DNA of 20,194 nucleotides from CAZTLI01 sp964614375 (GCA_964614375.1 CAZTLI010000039.1:1-20194); one strand, 5' to 3'. Counted from the stretch's first letter, positions 1 to 7,898 are shown. Notes: a model not told the origin generated them from the sequence alone. A program made the numbers and translations.

Positions 1-1
1 T

Positions 2-328
2 GAGGACTGGTCGCACGTCATCGTGATTTATTACATGCACGAAGTCACATTTGATGTGCAGAAGCACCTCGTGCGCCACCCGCGTAATCGGGATGATATG
101 CCGGAAGTCGGCGTGTTTGCCCATCGCGCCCGCCACCATCCCAATACCATCGGCATCACTGCGGTCAGAATTATGGGCGTGCAGGACAACATCCTCACCG
201 TCAAAGGGCTGGATGCCATAGACGGCACGCCCGTGCTGGACATCAAGCCTTACGCGCCCGTCTATGATGGCGTCTATGATCCCGAAGTGCCCGTGTGGTT
301 CATCCGCTTGATGCAGGGGTATTTTTAA
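2..328 (+). CDS. trmO: TrmO/TsaA-family tRNA methyltransferase, 3' part only
   Basis: The reading frame is open from the first bases of the window, so the 5' end lies outside; 108 residues are visible. The C-terminal part carries the family signature: a PNTIGIT segment, then VRIMGV, KGLDAIDGTPVLDIKPY and a closing P-x-Y/D stretch. This is the UPF0066 beta-barrel family (E. coli YaeB/TrmO), which uses S-adenosylmethionine to N6-methylate t6A at position 37 of some threonine tRNAs. Family membership is clear from the motif; tRNA activity is inferred from the characterised member, and archaeal or other homologues may differ. The stop codon TAA at 326-328 touches a probable target-site duplication of a small inserted element. 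Confidence 0.85.
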   Translation, partial: EDWSHVIVIYYMHEVTFDVQKHLVRHPRNRDDMPEVGVFAHRARHHPNTIGITAVRIMGVQDNILTVKGLDAIDGTPVLDIKPYAPVYDGVYDPEVPVWFIRLMQGYF

Positions 329-335
329 AGACATC

Positions 336-478
336 CTGAGAACCTGACACTTTTGTGCAATGTGTCGTTTGCGCCGCCAGATGATGACGGTACACAACAC
401 CGCTGTCATCTGGCTGCCACAGGGCCACAATCGCAACTGTTACCTGTGTATGTTTTCCTGAATGGGTCAGGTTTTCAG
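336..478. mobile_element. MITE-like non-coding insertion with terminal inverted repeats
   Basis: Ends form a 13-base inverted repeat: CTGAGAACCTGAC at 336-348 and GTCAGGTTTTCAG at 466-478, 12 of 13 bases complementary and the thirteenth a G-U pair in RNA. The 143-base unit is flanked by a 9-base direct repeat, AAAGACATC (327-335) and AAAGACACC (479-487), 8 of 9 identical, as expected of a target-site duplication. The interior has a second inverted repeat (377-390 with 400-413) and no credible coding frame. This combination fits a non-autonomous transposable element moved by a transposase encoded elsewhere. I cannot assign an IS family. Other copies in the genome would settle it. Confidence 0.55.
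377..413. repeat. Internal hairpin of the MITE-like element
   Basis: Bases 377-390 can pair with 400-413 across a nine-base loop (TACACAACA). Eight outer pairs (CCAGATGA with TCATCTGG) are perfect, followed by two G-U pairs, one mismatch and three more pairs. No T-run follows on either strand, so it does not look like an intrinsic terminator. It lies centrally inside the terminal repeats at 336-348 and 466-478. Confidence 0.5.
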
Positions 479-487
479 AAAGACACC

Positions 488-867
488 GGGCATTCACCGC
501 AGTGACCTGTCTATGCCATCGGTTCACGCCCTGGCGTTAAATGCAAAACGTAACTGGTCTGACGTAAAGCGGTGTGTTACAGTATTCCTATCATTGAAAC
601 GGTCACAGTTGAGACTTTTATTTCTGGTGTCAAACCATACATCCACCCCATATCTGGGCGCATTTGCAGATTTAGGAATTATAGCTACAGTATCAATCCT
701 GATGACGGGTGCAGCGCACTATGCGACATGAGGTTAAGGCTATTGTGGTATGGACTCTGGCAGTGGTAGTGAATATCTGAAACAGCGCGCGAGCCTGAAG
801 CAAGTTTTGCAGAGAATTTGAGGCTGTTTGAACCGATGCGCGGAATGGGTGTGGAGAGAACATCATC
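488..867. other. Non-coding spacer upstream of the first CNNM gene
   Basis: This 380-base stretch has only short open frames without recognisable protein character. A weak sigma70-like pair, TTGAAA at 594-599 and TTTATT at 617-622 with 17 bases between, is the best promoter candidate I can see for the CNNM genes, but it sits about 245 bases upstream and such pairs occur by chance. A purine-rich ribosome-binding site, GGAGAGAA, is at 853-860. I see no tRNA, riboswitch or repeat structure here. Confidence 0.3.
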
Positions 868-2181
868 TTGACTATGATACTGGTGATTGCGGCGATGATT
901 GCGGTGAATGCGTTATATGTTGCCGGTGAATTCGCAACCGTCAGCGCCCGCAAATCACGCATTATACAGGCCGCCAACGAAGGCAATCGTCTGGCGAAAA
1001 TGCTCATCCCCATCGTTGAAGATACACACAAACTGGACAGGTATATTGCCGCGAGTCAGGTGGGAATCACAATATCGAGTATTGTGCTCGGCATCTATGG
1101 TCAGCAGCAAATTGCACCCCGCCTTGAACCCCTGCTGGTACGGTTGCCATTTATCGACAATGAGGTCGCGGCGGCGGGTATAGCGGCTGTCCTCGTCTTA
1201 GTTGTGCTGACGACGCTGCAAGTCATTCTTGGTGAACTCGTGCCAAAGACCATTGCCATCCAATATCCAGAGCGCACAGCTTATCTCACGGTTTTGCCCA
1301 TGCGCTGGTCAGCCGACATTCTGCTTCGTCCGCTGATTATGCTGCTGAATGGGAGCGGTGTTTTACTCCTAAAGCTATTCGGTGTCACGCATGAAGCGGG
1401 GCATCGCCATGTCCATTCCCCCGAAGAAATCCAGTTCTTGATTGACCAGAGCCATAAAGGCGGCTTGCTCAATGCCGAAGAACGGGAGCTGCTTGGCAAT
1501 GCGCTCCGCATCGGCAGCCTGAAAGTGAGCGATGTATTTATCCCGCGCACGCGCATGATTGCGATGCCCGCTAATACAACCGCCGTAGACGCGCTGCACC
1601 TGGCCATCCAGTCACACTATACGCGCATCCCCGTTTATGAGGAAGATATAGACCACATTCTCGGCATGGTGCATCTTAAGGACGTTTTTCGGCAGTATCA
1701 GAAGAATAAAAGCGCCCAGGTGCGGGCTTGTTTACGAAAAGTCTCTTTCGTGCCAGAAACCACGTCCACCAACGATGTCTGGGAGACCTTTAATCAGGAA
1801 CGCACCTACATGGCGATAGTCTTTGATGAATACGGCGGCACTGCCGGGATAGTCACACGCGAGGACTTGCTGGAAGAATTGTTTGGCGATGTGCAGGACG
1901 AATTCGATACGGATATTGACAAACCAATTACCCCTATCGGTGAGCGCGAATATCGGGTATATGGGCTTGTAACCATTGTCGATCTAAACAACGAACTCAA
2001 TTTATCATTGCCCACTGAGGCCGCCCATACCATTAATGGCTTGCTGGTGAATAAACTGGAGCGAATGCCTGCCGTAGGTGATCTCATTGAAATTGATGGC
2101 ATTCGTATTCGGGTGCAGTCTGTCGCGAAACACACGGCCCATGAACTGATTCTCAAGTTACCGCGTGCGGGCGAGGGGTAG
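868..2181 (+). CDS. CNNM/CorC-type membrane protein with CBS pair (first copy)
   Basis: Length is 437 residues. Domain order is a DUF21/CNNM membrane domain (about 1-190, several hydrophobic segments, with VNALYVAGEFATVSARKSR and SQVGITISSIVLG), a CBS-domain pair (about 205-335, ending in DEYGGTAGIVTREDLLEE near residue 320) and a C-terminal CorC/HlyC domain (about 350-430). Relatives are proposed to export or sense Mg2+ or Co2+; the older 'hemolysin' label is misleading. The TTG at 868 lies 7 bases after GGAGAGAA (853-860). An ATG two codons later at 874 is a possible alternative and changes the protein by only two residues. The gene ends 5 bases before a second, related gene, so the two are probably co-transcribed. 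The transported ion is not evident from sequence. Confidence 0.9.
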   Translation: MTMILVIAAMIAVNALYVAGEFATVSARKSRIIQAANEGNRLAKMLIPIVEDTHKLDRYIAASQVGITISSIVLGIYGQQQIAPRLEPLLVRLPFIDNEVAAAGIAAVLVLVVLTTLQVILGELVPKTIAIQYPERTAYLTVLPMRWSADILLRPLIMLLNGSGVLLLKLFGVTHEAGHRHVHSPEEIQFLIDQSHKGGLLNAEERELLGNALRIGSLKVSDVFIPRTRMIAMPANTTAVDALHLAIQSHYTRIPVYEEDIDHILGMVHLKDVFRQYQKNKSAQVRACLRKVSFVPETTSTNDVWETFNQERTYMAIVFDEYGGTAGIVTREDLLEELFGDVQDEFDTDIDKPITPIGEREYRVYGLVTIVDLNNELNLSLPTEAAHTINGLLVNKLERMPAVGDLIEIDGIRIRVQSVAKHTAHELILKLPRAGEG

Positions 2182-2186
2182 TCGTC

Positions 2187-3512
2187 GTGGAGTCAATCGT
2201 GCCCTTTATCATTATCATCGTGCTCATTCTGCTTAATGGCCTATTTGTGGCGGCGGAATTTGCGATTATTGGCGTGCGCCCAACGCGCATCAAACAACTG
2301 GCGGATGAAGGCAATCGCACCGCCCGGCGCGTCCATTACATCCTCAAAGACCCGGCCCAGGTAGACCGCTACATTGCATCGGCGCAGCTAGGTATCACGC
2401 TGGCAAGTCTTGGACTGGGGATGTATGGTGAACCGGTCATTGCCCACCTTATCGAAGGCCCCCTGCATAACTGGTTTGGTTTAGAAGGGGCGATTGTTCA
2501 TACTATCAGCTTCTTTTTCGCCCTCACGATGATTACCTACTTTCATGTTGTCGTTGGCGAAATGGTGCCGAAGTCCCTTTCATTGCAAAATGCCGAGCGC
2601 ACCGTCTTTCTTCTCGTGATCCCCATGCGTGTGATGCAGACTGTTTTTAGTATCCCCATTACCCTACTCAACAAAATTGGTGTCCGGGTACTTAAGCTGC
2701 TGCGGATTCCGCCGCCGAGCAGCAGCAGCCGTTTGACCACACCCGGCGAGTTGGAACTGATTGTTTCGGAAAGTGTTGTGGGCGGTCTCATTGAACCCAA
2801 TGAGCAGGACCTGATCGAGAGCATCTTTCATTTTGGCGAATTGACCGTAGCCCAAATTATGATACCGCGCATGAAAATTCAGGCCCTGCCGGTCACGGTG
2901 AGCGAAAACGAATTGATGGAGAAAATGGTCTCCCTGCCCCATACCCGCTTTCCAATCTATGATGGGACGCTGGATCAGATCATCGGCATTGTTCACCTGA
3001 AAGATGTGGTGGAGCAGCAGCTAGCAGCAAAGCCATTCGATATTATGGCACTGGTGCATGACATCCCTTTTATTCCCGAATCCGCTTCTGCCGAAAGACT
3101 GCTCAGCACGTTCAAGGAATTGCATACGCACATGGCGATTGTCATCGACGAATTTGGCGGCACAGCCGGGCTTGTCACCCTCGAAGACCTGATAGAAGAA
3201 ATCGTCGGCGAAGTCCGCGACGAATTTGATATTCACGAACGAGAGCCGATTACCGTTATCGAGGCGGGGCATCTGCTCGTACAGGGTACTGTGCGCCTTG
3301 ACGAAATTGAGGAGTATGTGGATTTAGGCGCGGACTTTGTCGAGATTGAAACAATTGGCGGTTTGATGCTCAGTCAGCTAAGTTTGCCGACATCGGTTGG
3401 CGATACCCTCCAGCTCAACGATGTGACCCTGCGGATTGAAGAAGTCAAGGGACTCACCATTGAACGGGTTTCCATACACTTCTCGCCGGATACGAAACAG
3501 AAACAGCAGTAA
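2187..3512 (+). CDS. CNNM/CorC-type membrane protein with CBS pair (second copy)
   Basis: Length is 441 residues with the same architecture as the preceding gene: DUF21/CNNM membrane domain (LNGLFVAAEFAIIGVRPTR near the N terminus, SAQLGITLASLGLGMYGEP), CBS pair (about 205-335, with DEFGGTAGLVTLEDLIEE near residue 321) and CorC/HlyC domain at the C terminus. It starts at GTG 2187, 5 bases after the upstream stop, with GAGG at 2173-2176 as a ribosome-binding site. Adjacent CNNM pairs are frequent in bacteria and may form heterodimers through the CBS modules; that is inference here. The two copies differ widely outside the shared motifs, so this is an old duplication. The gene converges on the PEPCK homologue. 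Confidence 0.9.
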   Translation: MESIVPFIIIIVLILLNGLFVAAEFAIIGVRPTRIKQLADEGNRTARRVHYILKDPAQVDRYIASAQLGITLASLGLGMYGEPVIAHLIEGPLHNWFGLEGAIVHTISFFFALTMITYFHVVVGEMVPKSLSLQNAERTVFLLVIPMRVMQTVFSIPITLLNKIGVRVLKLLRIPPPSSSSRLTTPGELELIVSESVVGGLIEPNEQDLIESIFHFGELTVAQIMIPRMKIQALPVTVSENELMEKMVSLPHTRFPIYDGTLDQIIGIVHLKDVVEQQLAAKPFDIMALVHDIPFIPESASAERLLSTFKELHTHMAIVIDEFGGTAGLVTLEDLIEEIVGEVRDEFDIHEREPITVIEAGHLLVQGTVRLDEIEEYVDLGADFVEIETIGGLMLSQLSLPTSVGDTLQLNDVTLRIEEVKGLTIERVSIHFSPDTKQKQQ

Positions 3513-3526
3513 CCCCGACTGCATAC

Positions 3527-3551
3527 AAAACAGGGCGAGAAACCCGCCCTG
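3527..3551 (-). terminator. Intrinsic terminator of the ppsA-PEPCK transcript
   Basis: Read on the minus strand the sequence forms a nine-pair stem, CAGGGCGGG with CTCGCCCTG (one G-U pair), around a TTT loop, followed directly by TTTTGT. It lies 28 bases past the stop codon of the PEPCK homologue. On the plus strand the same hairpin is followed by CTTCGCG rather than a T-run, so it serves mainly the minus-strand operon. Confidence 0.75.
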
Positions 3552-3579
3552 CTTCGCGCTTCTGTACCGCATAACACAG

Positions 3580-5175
3580 TTATCCAACATCTGGATGCAC
3601 GTTATGCAGTTCCGGGTTCACCTCGTTATGATACTGCGAGTAGTTCCGGTCAAACTTGCTAACCAGCTTCCCGGCTTGTTCCTCATAGGCGGCTTCGTTT
3701 TTCCATGCCAGGCGCGGATTCAGCAGTTTATCGGGCACATCTGGGCAATGTTTCGGGATCATCAGCCGGAAATATGGCTCGACGATGTACTCAACATCAT
3801 CCAGTTTGCCTTCCAGAACGGCTCTGACAATCGCACGAGTATGGGCCAGTTTGATGCGCGGTGCGACACCATACACCCCTTCGACCCAGCCCGTGTTCAG
3901 CAGCCAGACTTGCGGTTTGTGTGTCCGAATCTGATTCAAGAACAATTCGGCATACTCCCCCGGATGCAGTGGCATGAAGGGTGCGCCATAGCCCGCCCCA
4001 AATGCCGCACGCGGTTCAGTCTCGCCATAGCGATTCTGCACCAGTTCACCGGTATAACCGCTCAGGAAGTGATAGTGCGCCTGTTCTGGCGAAAGTTTGC
4101 TGATCGGCGGCAGCACACCAAACACATCCATTGTCACTAAGAAAATGTGGTCAGGATGATGCCCCACACCTTCTTCAACGGTATTGACCAGATGGGTCAT
4201 CGGGAATGCCGCGCGACTGTTACTGGTCAGGGCATCGTTAGTGAGATTGAGCAGGCGATTATTCACGTCGATGGTGACATTTTCGAGGATGGTGCCAAAG
4301 CGCCGGGTCGTCTCGTAAATCTCGGGCGATTCCTTTTCGGTCACACCGATGATTTTCGGATAGCAGCCCCGTTCGATATTGAATACCCCTTCTGAACCCC
4401 AGCCATGCTCTGAATCACCCAATAGCTTGCGGGTTGGGTCGGCAGCAAGGGCCGATTTACCTGTACCGGAGTGCCCAAGGAACAGGGCGACATCATTGCG
4501 CTCCCCCTGATTGGCAGCAGCCAGCAAGGGCAGGATGTGCTTCTTCGGCAGGAGATAGTTGAGGGCGCTGAAGACCGCCTTCTTAATCTCGCCGGCATAG
4601 CTCGTTCCACCGATTAGGATCAATCGTCTGCTCAAATGCACGATGATGAACACATCGGAATGTGTGCCGTCGCGCGTCGGAACAGCCCGGAATCCCGGTG
4701 CATGGATGACGGTGAACTCTGGAACAAAATCGGCCAGTTCGTCCGGCGCGATGTGGAAAAACGTCGTCCGCGCGAACAGATTATGCCACGCCGTCTCTGT
4801 AATCACACGCACGGGCATGAACATTTCCTGATCGACGCGAACGCCGCAATCCTGTACGAAAACGTCCAATCCACGGAAGTAGACCGCCATCCGTTCCAGC
4901 AAGCGGTCAAACTCGTCTGTTGCGAAGGGACGGTTCATCTCGCCCCAGCTAATGTCTTGCTGCGTCAATGGCTCTCTGACGAAGTAGCGATCCTGATGCG
5001 ATAGGCCGGTATAATTGCCTGTCCTGACGACCAGTGGCCCCAGGTGGGCGACGAAACCTTCATGACGTTGAACAGCCTCTTCATAGAGCTGCGGCGTATT
5101 CATTTGCCAATACACGCGGTTCACGTCATGAATGCCCAGTTCCTCAAGTTGCGGGAATCTTTGCAAAATCTTCAT
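3580..5175 (-). CDS. pckA: ATP-type PEP carboxykinase homologue with altered active site
   Basis: Length is 531 residues, close to E. coli PckA (540), and alignable end to end with the ATP-dependent PEPCK family (PEP + CO2 + ADP to oxaloacetate + ATP). Retained: GGTSYAGEIKK (190-199, the Tyr/Lys substrate and metal segment), P-loop GHSGTGKS (234-241), the FGVLPP segment, YHFLSGYTG, and the SNSRAAFP arginine equivalent to E. coli Arg333. Altered, judged by eye against E. coli numbering: Arg65 of TGRSPKDK is Leu58 (TGLSHQDR), His232 of MHCSAN is Leu218 (LLAAAN), and Asp269 of GDDEHGW is Ser255 (GDSEHGW). His232 and Asp269 are Mn2+ ligands, so normal catalysis is doubtful. An upstream in-frame start at 5217 exists, but AAGGAGG sits 5-8 bases before ATG 5175. 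It lies 41 bases downstream of ppsA, probably in one transcript. Confidence 0.85.
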   Translation of the reverse strand: MKILQRFPQLEELGIHDVNRVYWQMNTPQLYEEAVQRHEGFVAHLGPLVVRTGNYTGLSHQDRYFVREPLTQQDISWGEMNRPFATDEFDRLLERMAVYFRGLDVFVQDCGVRVDQEMFMPVRVITETAWHNLFARTTFFHIAPDELADFVPEFTVIHAPGFRAVPTRDGTHSDVFIIVHLSRRLILIGGTSYAGEIKKAVFSALNYLLPKKHILPLLAAANQGERNDVALFLGHSGTGKSALAADPTRKLLGDSEHGWGSEGVFNIERGCYPKIIGVTEKESPEIYETTRRFGTILENVTIDVNNRLLNLTNDALTSNSRAAFPMTHLVNTVEEGVGHHPDHIFLVTMDVFGVLPPISKLSPEQAHYHFLSGYTGELVQNRYGETEPRAAFGAGYGAPFMPLHPGEYAELFLNQIRTHKPQVWLLNTGWVEGVYGVAPRIKLAHTRAIVRAVLEGKLDDVEYIVEPYFRLMIPKHCPDVPDKLLNPRLAWKNEAAYEEQAGKLVSKFDRNYSQYHNEVNPELHNVHPDVG

Positions 5176-5216
5176 GTGTGTCCTCCTTGTACGTTGTGCA
5201 TCCTGTGTGAAGACCA

Positions 5217-7625
5217 TCAGGCCGTGGCTGTCTCGACCACCAGCTTATGCTCATAGTCTGCGATCTGGCGTTTGACACTGACAATGCTGTCTGGATTCAG
5301 CGAGATGGAGTCAATGCCATGTTCCACCAGGAAGGTCGCGAAGTCGGGATAATCGCTGGGCGCTTGCCCGCAAATACCCACTTTGCTCCCCGTGCGATGA
5401 GACGTTTCCAGCAGCGTGCGAATCAGCGTCTTGACGGCCTCATTGCGTTCATCAAACAGGGGCGCAAGTATGGTCGAATCGCGGTCTACACCGAGCACAA
5501 GCTGCGTCAGATCGTTCGAGCCGATGGAGAAACCGTCAAAGCGTTTTGCGAACGCCTCTGCGAGGATGATATTAGATGGGATTTCTGCCATCACATAAAT
5601 CTCAAGGCCGTTCTTGCCCCGCTTGAGACCATTTTCCGCCAGCACCTCTAGCACAAGGTCGGCCTCTTTGAGTGTGCGACAGAAGGGGATCATGATAATG
5701 ACATTATCCAGTCCGATTTCTTCACGGACACGTTTAATCGCCGCGCATTCCAGCGCAAACGCTTCACGATAAAGGTCACTGACATAGCGTGATGCACCCC
5801 GGAAACCGAGCATCGGGTTCGATTCTTCCATTTCAAACAGGTAGCCACCAATCAGGTCGGCATATTCGTTTGTCTTGAAATCGCTCATCCGCACGATGAC
5901 GGGGTTGGGGTACTGCGATGCACCAATCCGGGCGATACCGCGCGCCAGATGGTCGATGAAGTATTCAGTTTTCTCTTTATAGCCGCGCGTCAGTTCTTCG
6001 ATTTGCTTGCGGAGCGGTTTGTCTTTCAATTCAGCGAAGCGCACCAGTGCCATCGGGTGAATCTTGATGATGTCATTGATGATGAATTCCATCCGTGCCA
6101 GACCAATCCCCCTAGCCGGGAGTTTCCACCAGCGGAAGGCCGCGCCGGGTTCGCCGATATTCATCATGATTTGCGTGCGTGTTTCGGGAATGTCATCAAG
6201 GCTGACTTCCGCCGTCTCATAGGCCAACAAGCCGCTGTAGACAAAGCCCTGATCGCCCTGCGCGCACGACAGCGTGATTTCTTCGCCATCGTTCAGGACG
6301 TGTGTGGCTTCACCTGTGCCGACAATCGCGGGAACGCCCAATTCACGGCTGACAATCGCCGCATGGCATGTGCGTCCACCATAATCGGTGATGATGCCTG
6401 CCGCGCGTTTCATGATGGGCACCCAATCGGGGTCGGTCATGCCCGTGACGAGGATTGTGCCGTCTTCAAAACGGTCAATTTCGTCCGCACTCTTAATCAA
6501 GCAGACTTTGCCTGTCGCAATCGCCTGTCCGATGCTTATCCCGGTCAGGATGGGTTCGGCCTGCTCCTTCAGTGTGTAGGTCAGCAAAGTGCCTGCGTCG
6601 CTGCGGGATTGCACCGTTTCTGGACGGGCTTGCACGATGAATAAATCACCAGTTAGTCCATCCTTGGCCCATTCGATGTCCATCGGTCTGCCATAGTGCT
6701 GCTCAATCGTGCTGGCCCAGCGCGCCAACCCGATAATTTCGTCATCATTCAGGACGAATGCCCGGCGTTCGTCGATGGGGGTGTCGATGTTCTTGACCGC
6801 TTCTGTCCCACCGACGGCATAAATCATCTTCTTCTCTTTTGCGCCCAGCGTCTTTTCGATAATGGGCTTGAGATTGGGTTTAGCCAGCAGCGGCTTGAAG
6901 ACGGTGTACTGGTCGGGCGTTACCGCGCCCTGTACCACATTTTCACCCAGTCCCCATGCGCCATTGATGATGACCACATCGGGGAAGCCGGTTTCGGTAT
7001 CAATCGTGAACATCACGCCCGAACTGGCAAGGTCGGAGCGCACCATCTTTTGCACACCGATAGACAGCGCGACCTGCATGTGGTCGAAGCCCTGGGTCTC
7101 GCGGTAGCTAATGGCGCGGTCTGTAAACAGTGACGCGAAGCAGCGGCGGCAGGTATCCAGCAGTTCTTTTTCGCCAGATACATTGAGGAACGTCTCTTGC
7201 TGCCCGGCAAAACTCGCATCTGGCAGGTCTTCCGCCGTCGCGCTGCTGCGGACAGCGACATCGACCATATCGGTGTCATAGCGTTCGGACAATTCACGAT
7301 AGGCGGTGGTAATCGCTTCCGCCAGACTTTCGGGGAGTTCTGAGCCTAAAAACAAACGGCGCAGCGCCCGCCCCACCCAGCTTAGGGAATGTTCTCCGCT
7401 GTGGAGCATTTCCAGATAACGCTGCATCTCATCGGCAATATCATTCTGGTTGATGAATGTCCAATAGGCGTTCGCTGTGGTCGCGAAGCCATCCGGCACT
7501 GCGATTCCCTCGGCCTTAAGGGTGCTAATCATTTCGCCGAGAGAGGCATTTTTGCCGCCGACAATCGGTACATCTCCAGAGCCTAACGTCTCAAACCAAC
7601 GAATCAAATCATGGTCTTTTGCCAT
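5217..7625 (-). CDS. ppsA: Phosphoenolpyruvate synthase
   Basis: Length is 802 residues, near the usual 790-810. PEP synthase converts pyruvate and ATP to PEP, AMP and phosphate. Domains in order: ATP-grasp-like PPDK_N domain (from VGGKNASLGEM near residue 23, through VAVRSSATAEDLPDASFAGQQE and the FIVQARPETVQ end), the phosphohistidine swivelling domain (GGRTCHAAIVSRELGVPAI, catalytic His near residue 419), and the PEP/pyruvate barrel (GSNDLTQLVLGVDRD, with the GICGQAPSDYP catalytic Cys near 750). No key residue is missing. ATG 7625 is preceded by TAAGGAGG. It is transcribed divergently from the membrane hydrogenase operon, and a TGTGA-N6-TCACA palindrome is about 100 bases upstream of its start. 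PEP synthase rather than pyruvate, phosphate dikinase is favoured by length and motif wording. Confidence 0.95.
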   Translation of the reverse strand: MAKDHDLIRWFETLGSGDVPIVGGKNASLGEMISTLKAEGIAVPDGFATTANAYWTFINQNDIADEMQRYLEMLHSGEHSLSWVGRALRRLFLGSELPESLAEAITTAYRELSERYDTDMVDVAVRSSATAEDLPDASFAGQQETFLNVSGEKELLDTCRRCFASLFTDRAISYRETQGFDHMQVALSIGVQKMVRSDLASSGVMFTIDTETGFPDVVIINGAWGLGENVVQGAVTPDQYTVFKPLLAKPNLKPIIEKTLGAKEKKMIYAVGGTEAVKNIDTPIDERRAFVLNDDEIIGLARWASTIEQHYGRPMDIEWAKDGLTGDLFIVQARPETVQSRSDAGTLLTYTLKEQAEPILTGISIGQAIATGKVCLIKSADEIDRFEDGTILVTGMTDPDWVPIMKRAAGIITDYGGRTCHAAIVSRELGVPAIVGTGEATHVLNDGEEITLSCAQGDQGFVYSGLLAYETAEVSLDDIPETRTQIMMNIGEPGAAFRWWKLPARGIGLARMEFIINDIIKIHPMALVRFAELKDKPLRKQIEELTRGYKEKTEYFIDHLARGIARIGASQYPNPVIVRMSDFKTNEYADLIGGYLFEMEESNPMLGFRGASRYVSDLYREAFALECAAIKRVREEIGLDNVIIMIPFCRTLKEADLVLEVLAENGLKRGKNGLEIYVMAEIPSNIILAEAFAKRFDGFSIGSNDLTQLVLGVDRDSTILAPLFDERNEAVKTLIRTLLETSHRTGSKVGICGQAPSDYPDFATFLVEHGIDSISLNPDSIVSVKRQIADYEHKLVVETATA

Positions 7626-7724
7626 GATTCTGCCTCCTTAAACAATCTAGACGAATTTACGACATAGCACCCTCTTAATTTTCGTTTTGTAGTTCCATTG
7701 TCGGTTTTTTCGACGAATGAATCA

Positions 7725-7740
7725 TGTGAAGAACATCACA
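7725..7740. promoter_or_regulatory. CRP/FNR-superfamily type operator, site 1
   Basis: TGTGAAGAACATCACA is a perfect TGTGA-N6-TCACA palindrome. It lies 100 bases upstream of the ppsA start on one side and about 160 bases from the hydrogenase start on the other, so either or both could be targets. The regulator cannot be named from the site: CRP, HcpR and related factors recognise similar sequences. Confidence 0.6.
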
Positions 7741-7795
7741 GAAACTTTCTGCGAATGTACTAACCAGGGCGAGAAACGGCGTCGGCGCTGCATTT

Positions 7796-7811
7796 TGTGA
7801 CGCATTTCACA
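7796..7811. promoter_or_regulatory. CRP/FNR-superfamily type operator, site 2
   Basis: TGTGACGCATTTCACA is a perfect TGTGA-N6-TCACA palindrome, extended by one base on each side to TTGTGA...TCACAA. It occupies the same position relative to the operon start as the site at 14626-14641 before hoxU, which strongly supports function. Confidence 0.7.
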
Positions 7812-7898
7812 ATATGTTAAACATCAGTCTGAATAGGGCGTTACATCACTAGCGGCATCCCGTTTGTTTCTCATACGATGGGAGTAAGGAGATTGGAT

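Larger units (their letters stand above)
7626..7898. promoter_or_regulatory. Divergent control region between ppsA and the membrane hydrogenase operon
   Basis: This 273-base region separates divergent genes and carries two perfect TGTGA-N6-TCACA palindromes (7725-7740 and 7796-7811, centres 71 bases apart). From 7796 to the ribosome-binding site at 7886-7891 it aligns with the region upstream of the hoxU operon: ATCAG at 7823, CATCACTA at 7844, TCTCATACGATG ending at 7880, then AAGGAG. I cannot place -35 and -10 boxes with confidence; TACGAT (7874-7879) is -10-like but would put the start point inside the ribosome-binding site. Confidence 0.7.

Noticed and set aside
377..413. Hairpin after trmO as an intrinsic terminator
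   Set aside because: No T-run follows on either strand, and the structure is better explained as the interior of the inserted element.
462..731. Possible small gene in the spacer before the CNNM genes
   Set aside because: It starts inside the end of the MITE-like element, has no credible ribosome-binding site and no protein-like pattern.
3436..4140. Long plus-strand open frame opposite the PEPCK homologue
   Set aside because: It is the antisense shadow of a gene with clear family motifs, and its translation has no recognisable domain.
5949..6644. Long plus-strand open frame opposite ppsA
   Set aside because: Antisense shadow of ppsA, including the catalytic-His region; low-complexity translation and no ribosome-binding site of note.
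7874..7879. TACGAT in the shared CATACGATG word as a -10 box
   Set aside because: It would place transcription start within the AAGGAG ribosome-binding site, and no matching -35 is shared by the two operons. The word is conserved but its role is open.
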